Shown here piece by piece: positions 1 through 9,012 of a DNA stretch of 28,889 bases (its first letter is position 1; every line of letters starts with the position of its first letter). The notes beneath the pieces were generated by a model. It saw nothing but the letters and a program-made list of their open reading frames with translations, was not told the origin of the DNA and ran no database searches. This stretch comes from Sphaerosporella brunnea (lineage: Eukaryota; Ascomycota; Pezizomycetes; Pezizales; Pyronemataceae): contig VXIS01000462.1 in the NCBI GenBank assembly GCA_008704415.1, positions 1 to 28,889 on the forward strand, written 5' to 3'. The position numbers and the translations under genes were made by a program.

Positions 1-2071
1 GGGGATACAAACTTCTGGGTAGCTCCCCATCTCCAAGAATCCTCCGTCTACAAGGCGGCCAGCATTCCCGGCCGCGTGTCAGATCTTCAACTTCTGGTCT
101 GCGACAATGGGGAAATCCGCTTCGTGTTTTCCGCCCTCGCAAGCCCGAACGGGACTCTTTACAACCCCAAAAAAGCGCACAAACCTTTGGCCAGCGGCCG
201 GGTTTACGAAAAACTTTTTGTGCGTCATTGGGATACTTATCTCACCGACGAGCGATCCTCCATTTTTTCGGGCACTCTGAAAGTCCACGACAAGATGTAC
301 ATCTCCACCTCGGAGCCAAAGAACCTTCTGCCCCCTGGATCAGGGCTAGAAACTCCTGTCCAGCCCTTTGGAGGCATCGATGACTTCCATCTGGGAGCAC
401 AGGGGCACCACGTAGTCTTCGTATCCAAAAACCCGTATCTCAACCCGGCCAACAACACGCAGTCGCTGGTGTACATAGTATCCCACGATGGCACGCAAAA
501 GCCCACAGCATTGAATACCCCCGACGAGCACACAACTCGTGCGCAGGGGGCCTCATCTTCGCCCAAGTTCTCACCTGACGGCGCAGCAGTCGCCTACCTT
601 CAGATGTCGCGCAACGGGTACGAATCCGACATCAACAAGATCTACATATTCGGGAAAGGGCACCCGAAGCTCTCAGCCGTAGCGGTAAACTGGGACGTGT
701 CTCCCACAAGCCTAGCCTGGTCTCCAGACGGCAAATACCTCTACGTGACCGCCGACAACCTGGGACGCCACAAACTCTACCGGATCAACGTTGAAACCGA
801 CAAAGTGGAAGAAATCTACGCCGAAGGCACAGTCTCCTCCTTCGCGTTTCTCCCCTCTGGAAAACTCCTACTGAGCATCAGCACTTTTGTCTCCTCGCCT
901 CGCTCTTACGTCTATGACCCCTCCAGCAAATCTTTAACCCCCCTGCAACCACAGCCAGCACATGAAAAATCACTCTCGCATGCTAAACAGGTGGATGAGT
1001 TCTGGTTTCCAGGTGCCGACGAGGTCAAGGTCCACGGCTGGATCGTCAAACCCAGCTATTTCGATCCGGAAAAGAAATACAGAATGGCCTTCTTCATCCA
1101 TGTACGCTCCCTGCTTCCCCCGTCAAAATAGGCGCTAACAACCGCAGGGCGGTCCCCAGGGCGCCTGGACCGACGGCTGGAGCACGCGCTGGAATCCCGC
1201 CGTCTTCGCCGAAGCCGGCTGGGTCGTGGTAGCTATAAACCCCACGGGCAGCACTGGCTACGGGCAAACGTTCGTGGACGCAATCGCGGGGCAATGGGGT
1301 GGCAAGCCGTATTTCGATCTCAAGCGGGGCGTGGAATATCTCCTGGCACATCCCAAGTATAAATACATCGACGCTGAGAACATGGTTGCGTTAGGCGCAA
1401 GCTACGGTGGCTGTAAGTCATTTCCTCTGCATAGGGGAAAGAAAAGGAATGTGTAAGGCTGACGAAATCCGCTAGATATGATAAACTACATCCAAGGCCG
1501 TGCTCTAGGCAGAAAATTCAATGCCCTCGTTTGCCACGACGGAGTCTTCTCCACCCTAAACCAGTACTCCTCCGAAGAGCTCTACTTCCCTCAACACGAC
1601 GTATTCCCCCCCCCCCCCCCCTTCTCCCCATTCCTAACTAACCCCCATCAGTTTAAAGGCACGCTCTGGTCCAACCGCCGCAACTACGAGCGCTGGGACC
1701 CCGCCCAACTCATCAACAACTGGGCGACGCCGCAGATGGTAATACACGGCGAACTGGATTACCGTCTCCCCATCAGCGAGGGCTTGGCCGTATTCAATAT
1801 TTTACAGGAAAAAGGCATTCCGAGCAAGTTTTTGCATTTCCCTGATGAGAACCATTGGGTCTTGAAGCCTGAGAATAGTTTGATGTGGCATAACGAGGTT
1901 TTGGAGTGGATCGAACGCTGGACAACACAGCCAAAGCAGGAGGAGAAGAAGAAGGTGAAGGTGGAGAGTGAGAAGTGGGTTGTTGTTGCAAAGGGGAATT
2001 TTAGAGGGGATCGTTCACAGCAGCAGCAGGAACAGAAGGAACAGCCCCCCGCCGCCCAGCAGGAACTGTAG
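1..2071 (+). CDS. dpp5: Dipeptidyl-peptidase V (S9 prolyl oligopeptidase family), 5' partial
   Basis: Serine exopeptidase that removes dipeptides from peptide N-termini; family members are secreted or cytosolic. The reading frame is open from base 1, so the N-terminus lies outside the window. Exons are 1-1101, 1148-1412, 1476-1600 and 1652-2071, giving 636 residues in the window. The first exon carries the beta-propeller part ([12 protein letters not shown] type repeats). The alpha/beta-hydrolase part starts at HGGPQGAW across intron 1. The catalytic triad is visible: Ser in GASYGG (codon 1400-1402), Asp in DYRLP (1757-1759) and His in ENHW (1853-1855). Intron 2 restores GGYMINY. Intron 3 (51 bp) contains a C16 run, has a length divisible by three and contains no stop. 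The C-terminus carries a Lys/Glu/Gln-rich tail of about 45 residues beyond the usual family end. The gene converges on the minus-strand gene that follows. Family assignment is sure; a secreted location cannot be judged without the start. Confidence 0.93.
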
Positions 2072-2627
2072 TGCGGTTTCTTACGCTTTTCTTAATTTTG
2101 GGCGAGGGGTTGGTAATGTCCATATACTAGTGCACTCAGACACCTTTTTTTTTTTGCCCATGGAAGAAGGCTTGCCCTCTCGTAAGCCAGTGACTTCCAG
2201 TCGATGTCGGTCGCAAACCCTCAACACGACGATTGCCCCTCCGCTCCCGCTACCAGGTGTTCCCACTTCCATTCCTGATCTCCGGCAAGCGTAAAGCGTA
2301 GCGAGTGATACACTGTGAAGCCAAACTTCCCTCTCTCTCACACCATCCCGTCAATCAGCCCATGCATTCTTCGCGCCTATCGAGATTCAACCTCCCTGCG
2401 AAGCTTCGCTCCAATGCTGTCATGCTGGTGCGCAAAGAATAAGTTGAGATCCAGAGCGTTAAAAAATTCCGGTTCAAAAGCTATTATGTAGTAATCTAAC
2501 TGCGCTCCATATTTGATTCATGCACGTTCGATATTCTACCATCTTCCAAAGCCGCCGGCCCCCACAACGAAAATATACCCACTCCTCGCAAATTCGTTTC
2601 ACTTTTTTCTTCCCCTAATCTCAACCT
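2072..2627. other. Convergent intergenic region, no gene seen
   Basis: This is the 3' flank shared by the peptidase and the minus-strand gene. I see no domain-bearing reading frame, only short low-complexity ones. It contains a T10 run near 2145 and AT-rich stretches near 2460-2600, in keeping with 3' untranslated and polyadenylation regions. Confidence 0.5.
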
Positions 2628-3701
2628 TCATACTCTATCAGGCCCAGTCGACAACCTGCTCTCATACGGTACCACAAGATCCACAATCTCCAATGACGGA
2701 GACCTCTTAGCCCGTTCCTGAAGCTTCGCCACCTCCGCCGGCGGACTCGCTGCCGGCATCTTAACCCGTGGCCGTTTCCCCCTCAGCGGCAACCTGCGAT
2801 CGTCCTGGGGTGGAAACTCAACTTCTTCGTCTGACGAAAGGAGGCGGCGCTTTCTGGTCGGCGCTTTAGGGGTGGGGCGGGCAGGCTCCTTTTCCGCCAA
2901 TGCTGCAACTTGGGTTTCAGGTGCAGGAGGGCTATTCGGCTTAAGGTCTGATGAGGAAGCGGGAGGAATTGGCTGCGTCTCTTGGACTAGGTTTTCAGGC
3001 AGATCGAGGTCGTCGTCGATGCTCGGAAGTCTCCACTGTGCCGAAGACTGGGCGGCGGCTTGGTGCGCCTTTGCTATAGCAATAGGACCCGTTGAATCCT
3101 CCGTCTTTACACCAGCAATGTTTTCAGGTGAGACTTGATTATAATTCGCAGGATCACTAGCCGGCACTTGAATCACTGCGGGTAATCCCATTCCTAAGCA
3201 CATCAGCAAGCCCGAGGTGGAGCGGAAACGGAAGGCGCACCCAGAGTTCTAAGCTGCTCCCGGTGCAAACGCATCTCCTCTGTAAGCCCGCGCACCGTGG
3301 CTGTCAGCGAGTTCACTGCACTCTCTATACCGGAGAGCCGGGAATCGAGTGCTGCGGCTGTTTCTATCAGGTTCTATGTTCGTTGGTTTTGGTATACGAC
3401 GGGAAATACCATCTTTGTCGTTTGCTTTTTTGCTCGGATTCGACTTCCCGGCTGCAGCAGAAACGGCGGTCGAGAAGACGGATTTGCACTCGTTTAGCAG
3501 CGCGGTTGTGGCGGCGAGCTGCTGCTCCTGGCGGGCAAGAGAAAGAGTGAAGGCCCGGAGGTGCAGGGAGGTTATGTTTGTTTGGATTTGAGGCGGCGGG
3601 TCAGGTGGGGAGGAGGAGAAAGCTTGCGTCTCCCGGGGCGGCGATGAGGAGCGGGGAGTAGGGGGAGATGCAAAGAGCTGAGACCAGAGTGCTGCGGCCA
3701 T
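2628..3701 (-). CDS. Hypothetical coiled-coil protein with basic motifs and a SUMO-interaction-like motif
   Basis: Not recognised as a known family. Three exons join in frame: 3701-3410, 3363-3241 and 3193-2628. The introns are 46 and 47 bp, with GTATTT...GATAG and GTGCGC...CTTAG borders, giving 326 residues. I chose the start MAAALWSQL at 3701; an upstream in-frame ATG at 3764 would add 21 Gln/His/Asn-rich residues. Residues about 45-80 and 97-138 look helical; the second stretch is a heptad-like coiled coil (LDSRLSGIESAVNSL, then TEEMRLHREQL). The middle is Pro/Ala/Glu-rich and probably disordered. Near the C-terminus are basic motifs (TRKRRLL, RGKRPRVK) after an acidic SSDEE, then LEIVDLVV, which resembles a SUMO-interaction motif. 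A nuclear location is inferred from these motifs only. The gene is tandem with the G-patch gene on the same strand. Confidence 0.72.
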
Positions 3702-3832
3702 TTTGTTGTTGAGGTGGTGGTTGTGTTGTTGGGGGAATTGAGTTTGCGAGCTTAAAGGGTGCACGGTCTATTCCGCTGGGTAAATGTGAAGGTGTGAATT
3801 ATACACAGAATGAAATATAACCTCTCTCGAAG

Positions 3833-4939
3833 TTAACCATGAGAATCTTCATCAGTCCCAGGGCATCCTTCCATCTCTGCCGTCTCATACTTCCACTTGC
3901 ACCAGAAGCAGTAGTTGTGTTCAGTACGGAGGTAGGAGACGATCATCTCTAGCTTCTCCGCCCACGGCAGCTCCTCGAACTCCCTTAGTTCCTCGTCCTC
4001 CTCTTCGGCTTCCTCTGCGTCATCCTCCACATAACTCCTCATCTTCTCTCCTAGTATCTTGGGTTCCACCCCAAGGGCAATCTTGTCAACCTCATCTAGC
4101 TCATGTAGCCTGTCATACCCTGGCAGGCGAGGCGCGCTCAGTCCCTGCTCCATGTCGTACCTGGCCCTCCTCTCCCGCTCTTGTTCCTCGCGATGCATTA
4201 CTAGCCCTCGCCAAAGGACGTTGATACTCGACAACGGTATCTCTCTCGCTTTTCCAATATCTACCTCCTCCACTCCGAAATCCCGCTTCATATCAAGGCC
4301 TTCCAGCACCTTCTGAGCCGCATAGAACCGTGCCTGCGCTCTCTTCTCTTCCCGCTCGCTTTTGACTCTCTCCCGAAACTCCTCTGGCGCCACCTGTACC
4401 CTCTTTCCCTCAGGTCCTGCCGCATCCTCCAGCTTTCTCTTCACCTCGGTGGCATGACCAATACCCGCGCGATTCTCCTTCAAGGCCACACCGACAGGTT
4501 CCAACCGCACATCATCCTTCCCCCAAGTCTTTTCGCTGCCCAGCCCAGTGCCAGGTTTGTAGCCCATCATCTTCATCATGCGCAAGCCCTTGTTGCTTCT
4601 CGCCTCCTCCGCCTCGAGCATGGATTTTGCCAACGCAGCTTCTCGCTTCTCGGCGGCTTCGCGCGCAAGCTCGGCTTTGGATTTTGGACGCCCGCGGAGC
4701 TCGCGCTCGCGCTGCTGCCGCTTCATGCGCTCTGTTAGTGTCTCGCGGGCGGATGTGGGCTCGGGGATCGCCATCGACATGTAATCGTCCTCCTCCTCAT
4801 CGTCATCGTTGGAGGCGGGTGGGGGTGGTGGAGCGGGAGATGCAGATTTGGGTTTTGGTTTGGCGGTGCGAGGAACTGGTGCTTCGTCTTCGTCGTCGTC
4901 TTGGGAAAATATTGAGAGGTTGAAACGCTTAGGTGGCAT
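3833..4939 (-). CDS. G-patch domain protein with C-terminal DUF4187 (GPATCH11-like)
   Basis: A 368-residue protein without introns. The N-terminus (MPPKRFNLSIFSQ) is acidic and proline-rich, followed by a charged Arg/Glu/Lys helix (about 62-113). A G-patch domain spans about residues 114-165 (MMGYKPGTGLG, then GIGHATEVKRK). A Glu-rich linker leads to a C-terminal DUF4187-like module with LRTEHNYCFWCKWKYE and a following Cys-Pro-Gly, a likely small metal-binding or structural motif. G-patch proteins commonly activate DEAH RNA helicases in splicing or ribosome assembly; the human relative GPATCH11 was also named CENP-Y. The partner helicase here is not deducible. The frame is open upstream to an ATG at 5104, but that leader does not look like protein, and MPPKRF fits a fungal start. 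The next gene upstream lies more than 2.8 kb away and is divergent. Confidence 0.85.
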   Translation of the reverse strand: MPPKRFNLSIFSQDDDEDEAPVPRTAKPKPKSASPAPPPPPASNDDDEEEDDYMSMAIPEPTSARETLTERMKRQQRERELRGRPKSKAELAREAAEKREAALAKSMLEAEEARSNKGLRMMKMMGYKPGTGLGSEKTWGKDDVRLEPVGVALKENRAGIGHATEVKRKLEDAAGPEGKRVQVAPEEFRERVKSEREEKRAQARFYAAQKVLEGLDMKRDFGVEEVDIGKAREIPLSSINVLWRGLVMHREEQERERRARYDMEQGLSAPRLPGYDRLHELDEVDKIALGVEPKILGEKMRSYVEDDAEEAEEEDEELREFEELPWAEKLEMIVSYLRTEHNYCFWCKWKYETAEMEGCPGTDEDSHG

Positions 4940-5676
4940 TTTTGTGGTTGGGAGAAGTGCACGAAACGCGTAGCGGAGGTTGACGCGGAACTTGACGCGG
5001 TGACAACTTAAGTGCTTGCGCGCGTGTGATGTCAGGGCTAGGGCTTGGCAGACAGTTACTAGACATAGTATATTCGAGACTACGAGCACTCGCTTTTCAT
5101 TCAATACTTTATTTACAGCGCGCTGGTTCTGAATTCACAAGCTTGCCCTCACTCCTCAGCTGCATCAACGCTCAGTCCACGGCTCACTCCTTGCTTAGTG
5201 ACCTCTGCTCTAGTTATTGGCCTGTTCACACAAAAACCACATCGATATCTCCAGGTTCGAATCGGGTAGAGCAGCCGTGGGTAGCCATGTGGGAGTCATG
5301 ATAAAGCATACCGTTCCTGAAGGAGACCATGGCCAGACCCCAATTCCGTCGTTCACGGCAAAAAAAAACCGAGATGCGGAACGCTACGAGTTCATGCAAT
5401 TGTAGCCATAGCCATAGCCATACTAAGCTCCAGGGGCGGGCCATCGATTCGATTAGTTGCGAACAACGGGGAATGGGGTTTTCCACTTCTCCCGCTGCTG
5501 CTTCAGTAACCTGCTGCTGCTGGTGCTGGACCGCCTTCACTGCAGCATAGATGATCTCCTCGGCGGCGCTCAGCTTTACACATCTGTTTGCAAACCCCCC
5601 TTGGAGTATCCCACATATCTTTGAGCTGGACAAGCAAGGCTCCGTCGGTAAAGCTATGATATATAAACACCCATAG

Positions 5677-5690
5677 CCCCCCCCCCCCCC
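5677..5690. repeat. C14 homopolymer
   Basis: An uninterrupted run of 14 C in intergenic DNA, one of more than ten C/G tracts of 10 or more bases in the window. Confidence 0.95.
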
Positions 5691-5910
5691 GCCGCACTGG
5701 CTTCGGAATGCTTGAACCGAGAATTTATTGCAAACCCCCACAAAGGCTCACAATCCGAGTTGCGCCTACTCTCATACCCCAGAAGGGCTCGCTTCTTATT
5801 TCCCCGGCATCTCCAGCTGTTATCTATGCTTGATACCCACAGCACTGGCACCTCAGGCCAAAAATCATGAGTTACATCACCAGCATCCGGGAGTCCCAGC
5901 AGAAGGATTG

Positions 5911-5924
5911 CCCCCCCCCCCCCC
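5911..5924. repeat. C14 homopolymer
   Basis: An uninterrupted run of 14 C in intergenic DNA, followed 160 bp later by a CAC triplet run at 6086-6108. Confidence 0.95.
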
Positions 5925-6689
5925 ACCACGGCCCGGGCAAGACGACGGCGAATTCGTCGCGGATGCGGCCCAGGTTCCAGGCCAATGTGAAGAAGCTCCG
6001 GGAAAATCTGAACCATCTGCTGGACATCACTCTCCTCCCCTCTGGCCGACGATGGATACCAGCAGCCTGCTACCCTGCGGTATCTCACCACCACCACCAC
6101 CACCACCTTGTTTAATCCGAACAATATGTCCATCGAAGCGAGGCCAGTGACAACACTGTTAGAAATCGATGCTTGGCTTCCGTCTGGCGGAAATGACTGT
6201 GTTGCCCGTGTTTGATGGAGAAGTTGAGCCCGTTTCTGGAAAAGACACGATAGAGAGACAATAGCCTGGCTGGTTTCGAACACAAACCATTACTCGCCCC
6301 CTACATTGCACGGGACAGTCCATCGGTGGAAGGTAAGTCCTGTTCTCACGATCACCGTGACTGATCTGCAGCATGGCTCTCCAACAGCGGCATCGGAATG
6401 CGGCAGGGCTCTGTTGGGCGAAGCAGCCTGTTCTTGCAGCCGGGTGGGTGTCTCTCTCTTTGGCTAAGGAAGCTAAAGCTAATGACCACAACAGGCGCGT
6501 GTATCTTGATGACGGTGATGCATCGCGATTCCGAACACTGGTGCTGGACCTGGATTTGTCATCTATTTGCTTACGAAGGGGCAGGACTTCACGTGGGACT
6601 TCAGGGGCGGGGCTTCCCAATTGATCGCTCGGTCGTAGGAAGTCATTGTTCCTGTTGAGGCGGGAGGGCATTCTGCGGTTGAAAGTCTT

Positions 6690-6702
6690 GGGGGGGGGGG
6701 GG
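6690..6702. repeat. G13 homopolymer
   Basis: An uninterrupted run of 13 G in intergenic DNA. Confidence 0.95.
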
Positions 6703-6926
6703 AGGCATGAAAATGTCGCACGTGTGAGGGCATATTCAACAGAAAAACCAGCATTCTGTTGTGGTGTGACCGGTGATCGTGTAACTCATCCACCCACCTG
6801 ATATTCTATATCAAACAGAACACTGCATTATCGCCTCACGGCGAGCGGCCTTTGTTCTGTTGCTGCCGCGCGTGCAATCGTCGTGGATATCTACCTGCCT
6901 GTCGAGAGGCAGGGCAGTCGGCAGTT

Positions 6927-6938
6927 GGGGGGGGGGGG
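6927..6938. repeat. G12 homopolymer
   Basis: An uninterrupted run of 12 G, about 820 bp upstream of the flavodoxin start codon. Confidence 0.95.
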
Positions 6939-7066
6939 AGGGAGTGGAGGTGGAGCAATGCGGGTTTGCGTCTCAGATAACCAACGCGACGCTTACTCGG
7001 CTGCTTGTCAGCTGGGAAGCTGGGATGGGGTGGTTTCAAATGCTGAGCACTCGCCTAGTAAGCAGC

Positions 7067-7105
7067 TTTTTTTTCTTTTTTTTTCTTTTTTTCTTTTTCT
7101 TTTTT
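7067..7105. repeat. T-rich tract interrupted by single C
   Basis: Runs of 5-9 T are separated by single C bases. This is a strand-asymmetric pyrimidine tract of the kind common in fungal promoters. A nucleosome-disfavouring role is possible but inferred. Confidence 0.85.
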
Positions 7106-7604
7106 GCCTCACTGCCCGGTTGCACATCAGACAGCGATCTATGTGGCTACGTCGATGGTGGTCTACCCTGCAGAGGTACTGCACTCTACCTACGTAGATT
7201 GCGCGTTTGGTGGCCACATTCCTCTGTCTGCCTGCTTGCCTGGCCAATTGTGCGAATTCTTGCGGCAGATATCTTTGACAAACTGAATGGCCAAAGGGAA
7301 TTGCAGTTGATGGCTGCTTCCGTCTGCGGCGCGCAGGGTTGGTGGCGGACGTCAGGCATTTGCAAGAGTTGACAAATGCTGCTAGCCAGCGGCTGCGGAT
7401 CGGACAAAACGGTGGTAAGCAGCTGTCATCATCCGCTTCACCCCCCAATGCAGAACTAGTTTGCTTGTCAGTTTCTCGCAAATGCTTAGGCATCTGTTTT
7501 TACTTGGCCGCAAGGAAGGACACTGGAATGCTTCCGAGAAGGATCAACACGGCTTCCGCAAGTGGATGGCCGGCCGGCCGTTGGCCCCATCACGACATCT
7601 ATGA

Positions 7605-7610
7605 TATAAA
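7605..7610 (+). promoter_or_regulatory. TATA box of the flavodoxin gene
   Basis: A TATAAA hexamer sits 146 bp upstream of the start codon and is followed by a CA-rich leader, a normal arrangement for a strongly expressed fungal gene. The assignment rests on position and motif only. Confidence 0.55.
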
Positions 7611-7660
7611 ACCCGGTCCATCCCCCCACCAAAGAGACCGACAATAAGTACCAGACAAGG

Positions 7661-7711
7661 AGCAACAGCAGCAGCAACAGCAGCAGCAACAGCAGCAACA
7701 GCAGCAGCAGC
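7661..7711 (+). repeat. CAG/CAA triplet repeat in the flavodoxin leader
   Basis: About 17 triplets of mixed CAG and CAA lie 45 bp before the ATG, between the TATA box and the start, so probably in the 5' untranslated region. Length polymorphism is likely. Confidence 0.85.
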
Positions 7712-7755
7712 GAATCTTCACACCTCATCACTCACTACTCTTCCCCACCGCAACA

Positions 7756-8588
7756 ATGGCCAAGGTCGCTATCGTCATCTACTCCATGTACGGCCACATC
7801 ACCCAGCTCGCTGAGGCCGAGAAGAAGGGTATCGAGGCTGCCGGTGGCTCCGTCGAAATCTACCAGTGAGTTTCCACCGCTCTGCTGCTTTGAAGGGAGG
7901 CGTTGTCCTGACTTCTCCCAAAGGGTGCCTGAGACTCTCCCCCAGGAGGTCCTCACCAAGATGCACGCCGCCCCCAAGGCCGACTACCCCATTGCCACTG
8001 CCAACACCCTCCGGGACTACGACGGTATCCTCTTCGGCGTCCCCACCCGTTACGGAAACTTCCCTGGCCAGTTCAAGGCGAGTTCTTCCCGTCAATTGCC
8101 GAGTTGAACTGAGATGTTGGCGTTGGCTGTTTTTGCGAGGCATTGGGCGACAGCAGGCTGACAGTTGTGCGCGATGTAGGCCTTCATTGACACCACCGGT
8201 GCTCTCTGGCAGGAGGGGGCCCTCTCCGGCAAGTTCGCTGGTATCTTCGTCTCCACCGCTACCATCGGAGGAGGCCAGGAGTCCACTGCCATCGCCGCCA
8301 TGAGCACCTTCGCCCACCACGGAATGATCTACGTTCCTCTCGGTTACAAGCACGCCTTCCCCCTGCTTGGCGACGTCTCCGAGGTCCGTGGTGGTTCTCC
8401 GTGGGGAGCTGGTACCTTCGCCGTATGTTCTTACCTTCCTCGCCACAAACGGGCTGAAAGCATGCTGATAAGTCTTGATGTAGGGTGGTGATGGTTCCCG
8501 CCAGCCCACCGCCAAGGAGCTCGAGCTTGCCCAGATCCAGGGTAAGATGTTCTGGGATACGGTGGCACGCAGCGCGGGGTCCGCGTGA
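7756..8588 (+). CDS. Flavodoxin-like NAD(P)H:quinone oxidoreductase (WrbA/Pst2/Alt a 7 family)
   Basis: An FMN enzyme that reduces quinones by two electrons and so limits redox cycling. It has four exons: 7756-7865, 7924-8077, 8180-8422 and 8484-8588, giving 203 residues, as expected for the family (about 200). Visible motifs are the FMN phosphate loop [25 protein letters not shown], the glycine-rich [11 protein letters not shown], and the family C-terminus [17 protein letters not shown]. Intron 1 ends in AAG. Intron 2 starts with GC (AAG|GCGAGT), because no GT keeps the frame. The stop is TGA followed by CTC. The same frame stays open for 57 more codons (see the next entry). A strong-looking donor, GGTAAGAT, lies inside the conserved QGKMFW motif near the end. 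A TATA box and CAG-rich leader precede it, and the haem gene follows on the same strand. The family is certain; the exact paralog (Pst2-, Rfs1- or Ycp4-like) is not. Confidence 0.93.
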
Positions 8589-8762
8589 CTCCATGGCAGC
8601 AAGGCCGAGCCTGTCACTGCTGCTGCTCCTGCCCCAGCGGCAGCAACAACAACAGAAAATACGGCGGGCAGAGGAACAGGAGAGAACGGTGCGAGAGGAC
8701 CGGAGCGTAAGGGGAAGTCGGCGGGTCCCTGTGGTTTGCCGGCAAAGTGCACAATCGCATAG
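8589..8762 (+). other. In-frame 57-codon extension after the flavodoxin TGA, ending in CaaX-like CTIA
   Basis: Directly after the TGA (8586-8588) the frame continues through LHGSKAEPVTAAAPAPAAA, a Thr/Glu/Gly/Arg-rich linker and KSAGPCGLPAKCTIA to a TAG at 8760-8762. The composition resembles a genuine disordered linker, and the end has a CaaX box (Cys-Thr-Ile-Ala) with a second Cys eight residues upstream that could be palmitoylated. Two routes could express it: readthrough of TGA-C, or splicing from GTAAGA (8542) to CCCCAG (8637). That splice removes 96 bases including the TGA and keeps the frame, though it also removes the conserved QGKMFW end. It could also be a decayed tail. Some family members, such as yeast Ycp4, are longer than Pst2 at this end. 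Confidence 0.45.
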
Positions 8763-9012
8763 AGGGAGTTATTGTGAATACCACCATTGTTTTCATTGTT
8801 TTGTAATTTTTAAATGAATTGTGAGCGTGTGTGATCAGCTGTGATACAAAAAAAAGAATTTTCGAAAATGCTTTTTTCCCTCGGGCTCAGGTGTTTCCCT
8901 TTGCAGACCCCACCATCATCTCGGCAAGTTCCTGGCGGTTAAAGTCCACCCCGCTCCCGCCGCTGCTCATCGCAAACCTCCACCACCCACGACCGCGACA
9001 TCCCCAGCAGCA

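Larger units (their letters stand above)
4940..7755. other. 2.8 kb divergent intergenic region without a convincing gene
   Basis: This region separates the G-patch gene (-) from the flavodoxin gene (+). All frames longer than 60 codons are low-complexity or lack any recognisable domain, and none splices convincingly into a longer protein. It holds four pure C/G tracts (5677-5690, 5911-5924, 6690-6702, 6927-6938), a CAC triplet run (6086-6108), a T-rich/C tract (7067-7105), three TAGCCA units near 5404-5421, and the TATA and CAG elements in front of the flavodoxin gene. A long promoter or a non-coding transcript is possible, but nothing in the sequence shows one directly. Confidence 0.5.

Noticed and set aside
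3702..3764. Upstream ATG of the coiled-coil protein
   Set aside because: It adds only Gln/His/Asn-rich residues. I kept the later ATG, but the earlier one cannot be excluded.
4940..5104. In-frame upstream ATG of the G-patch gene (55 extra residues)
   Set aside because: The leader is Cys/His/Leu-rich, unlike the rest of the protein, and MPPKRFNL is a normal start for this family.
5252..5280. T-loop and D-arm-like words (GGTTCGAATC, GGTAGAGCA) suggesting a tRNA
   Set aside because: The two words are in the wrong order and no acceptor stem, anticodon arm or box spacing can be built around them.
5654..6283. 209-codon minus-strand open frame
   Set aside because: It is mixed low-complexity, runs through the C14 tracts as Gly codons, has no domain and has no plausible spliced partner.
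7799..8752. 317-codon minus-strand open frame
   Set aside because: It is antisense to the flavodoxin exons and introns, a shadow of GC-rich coding sequence.
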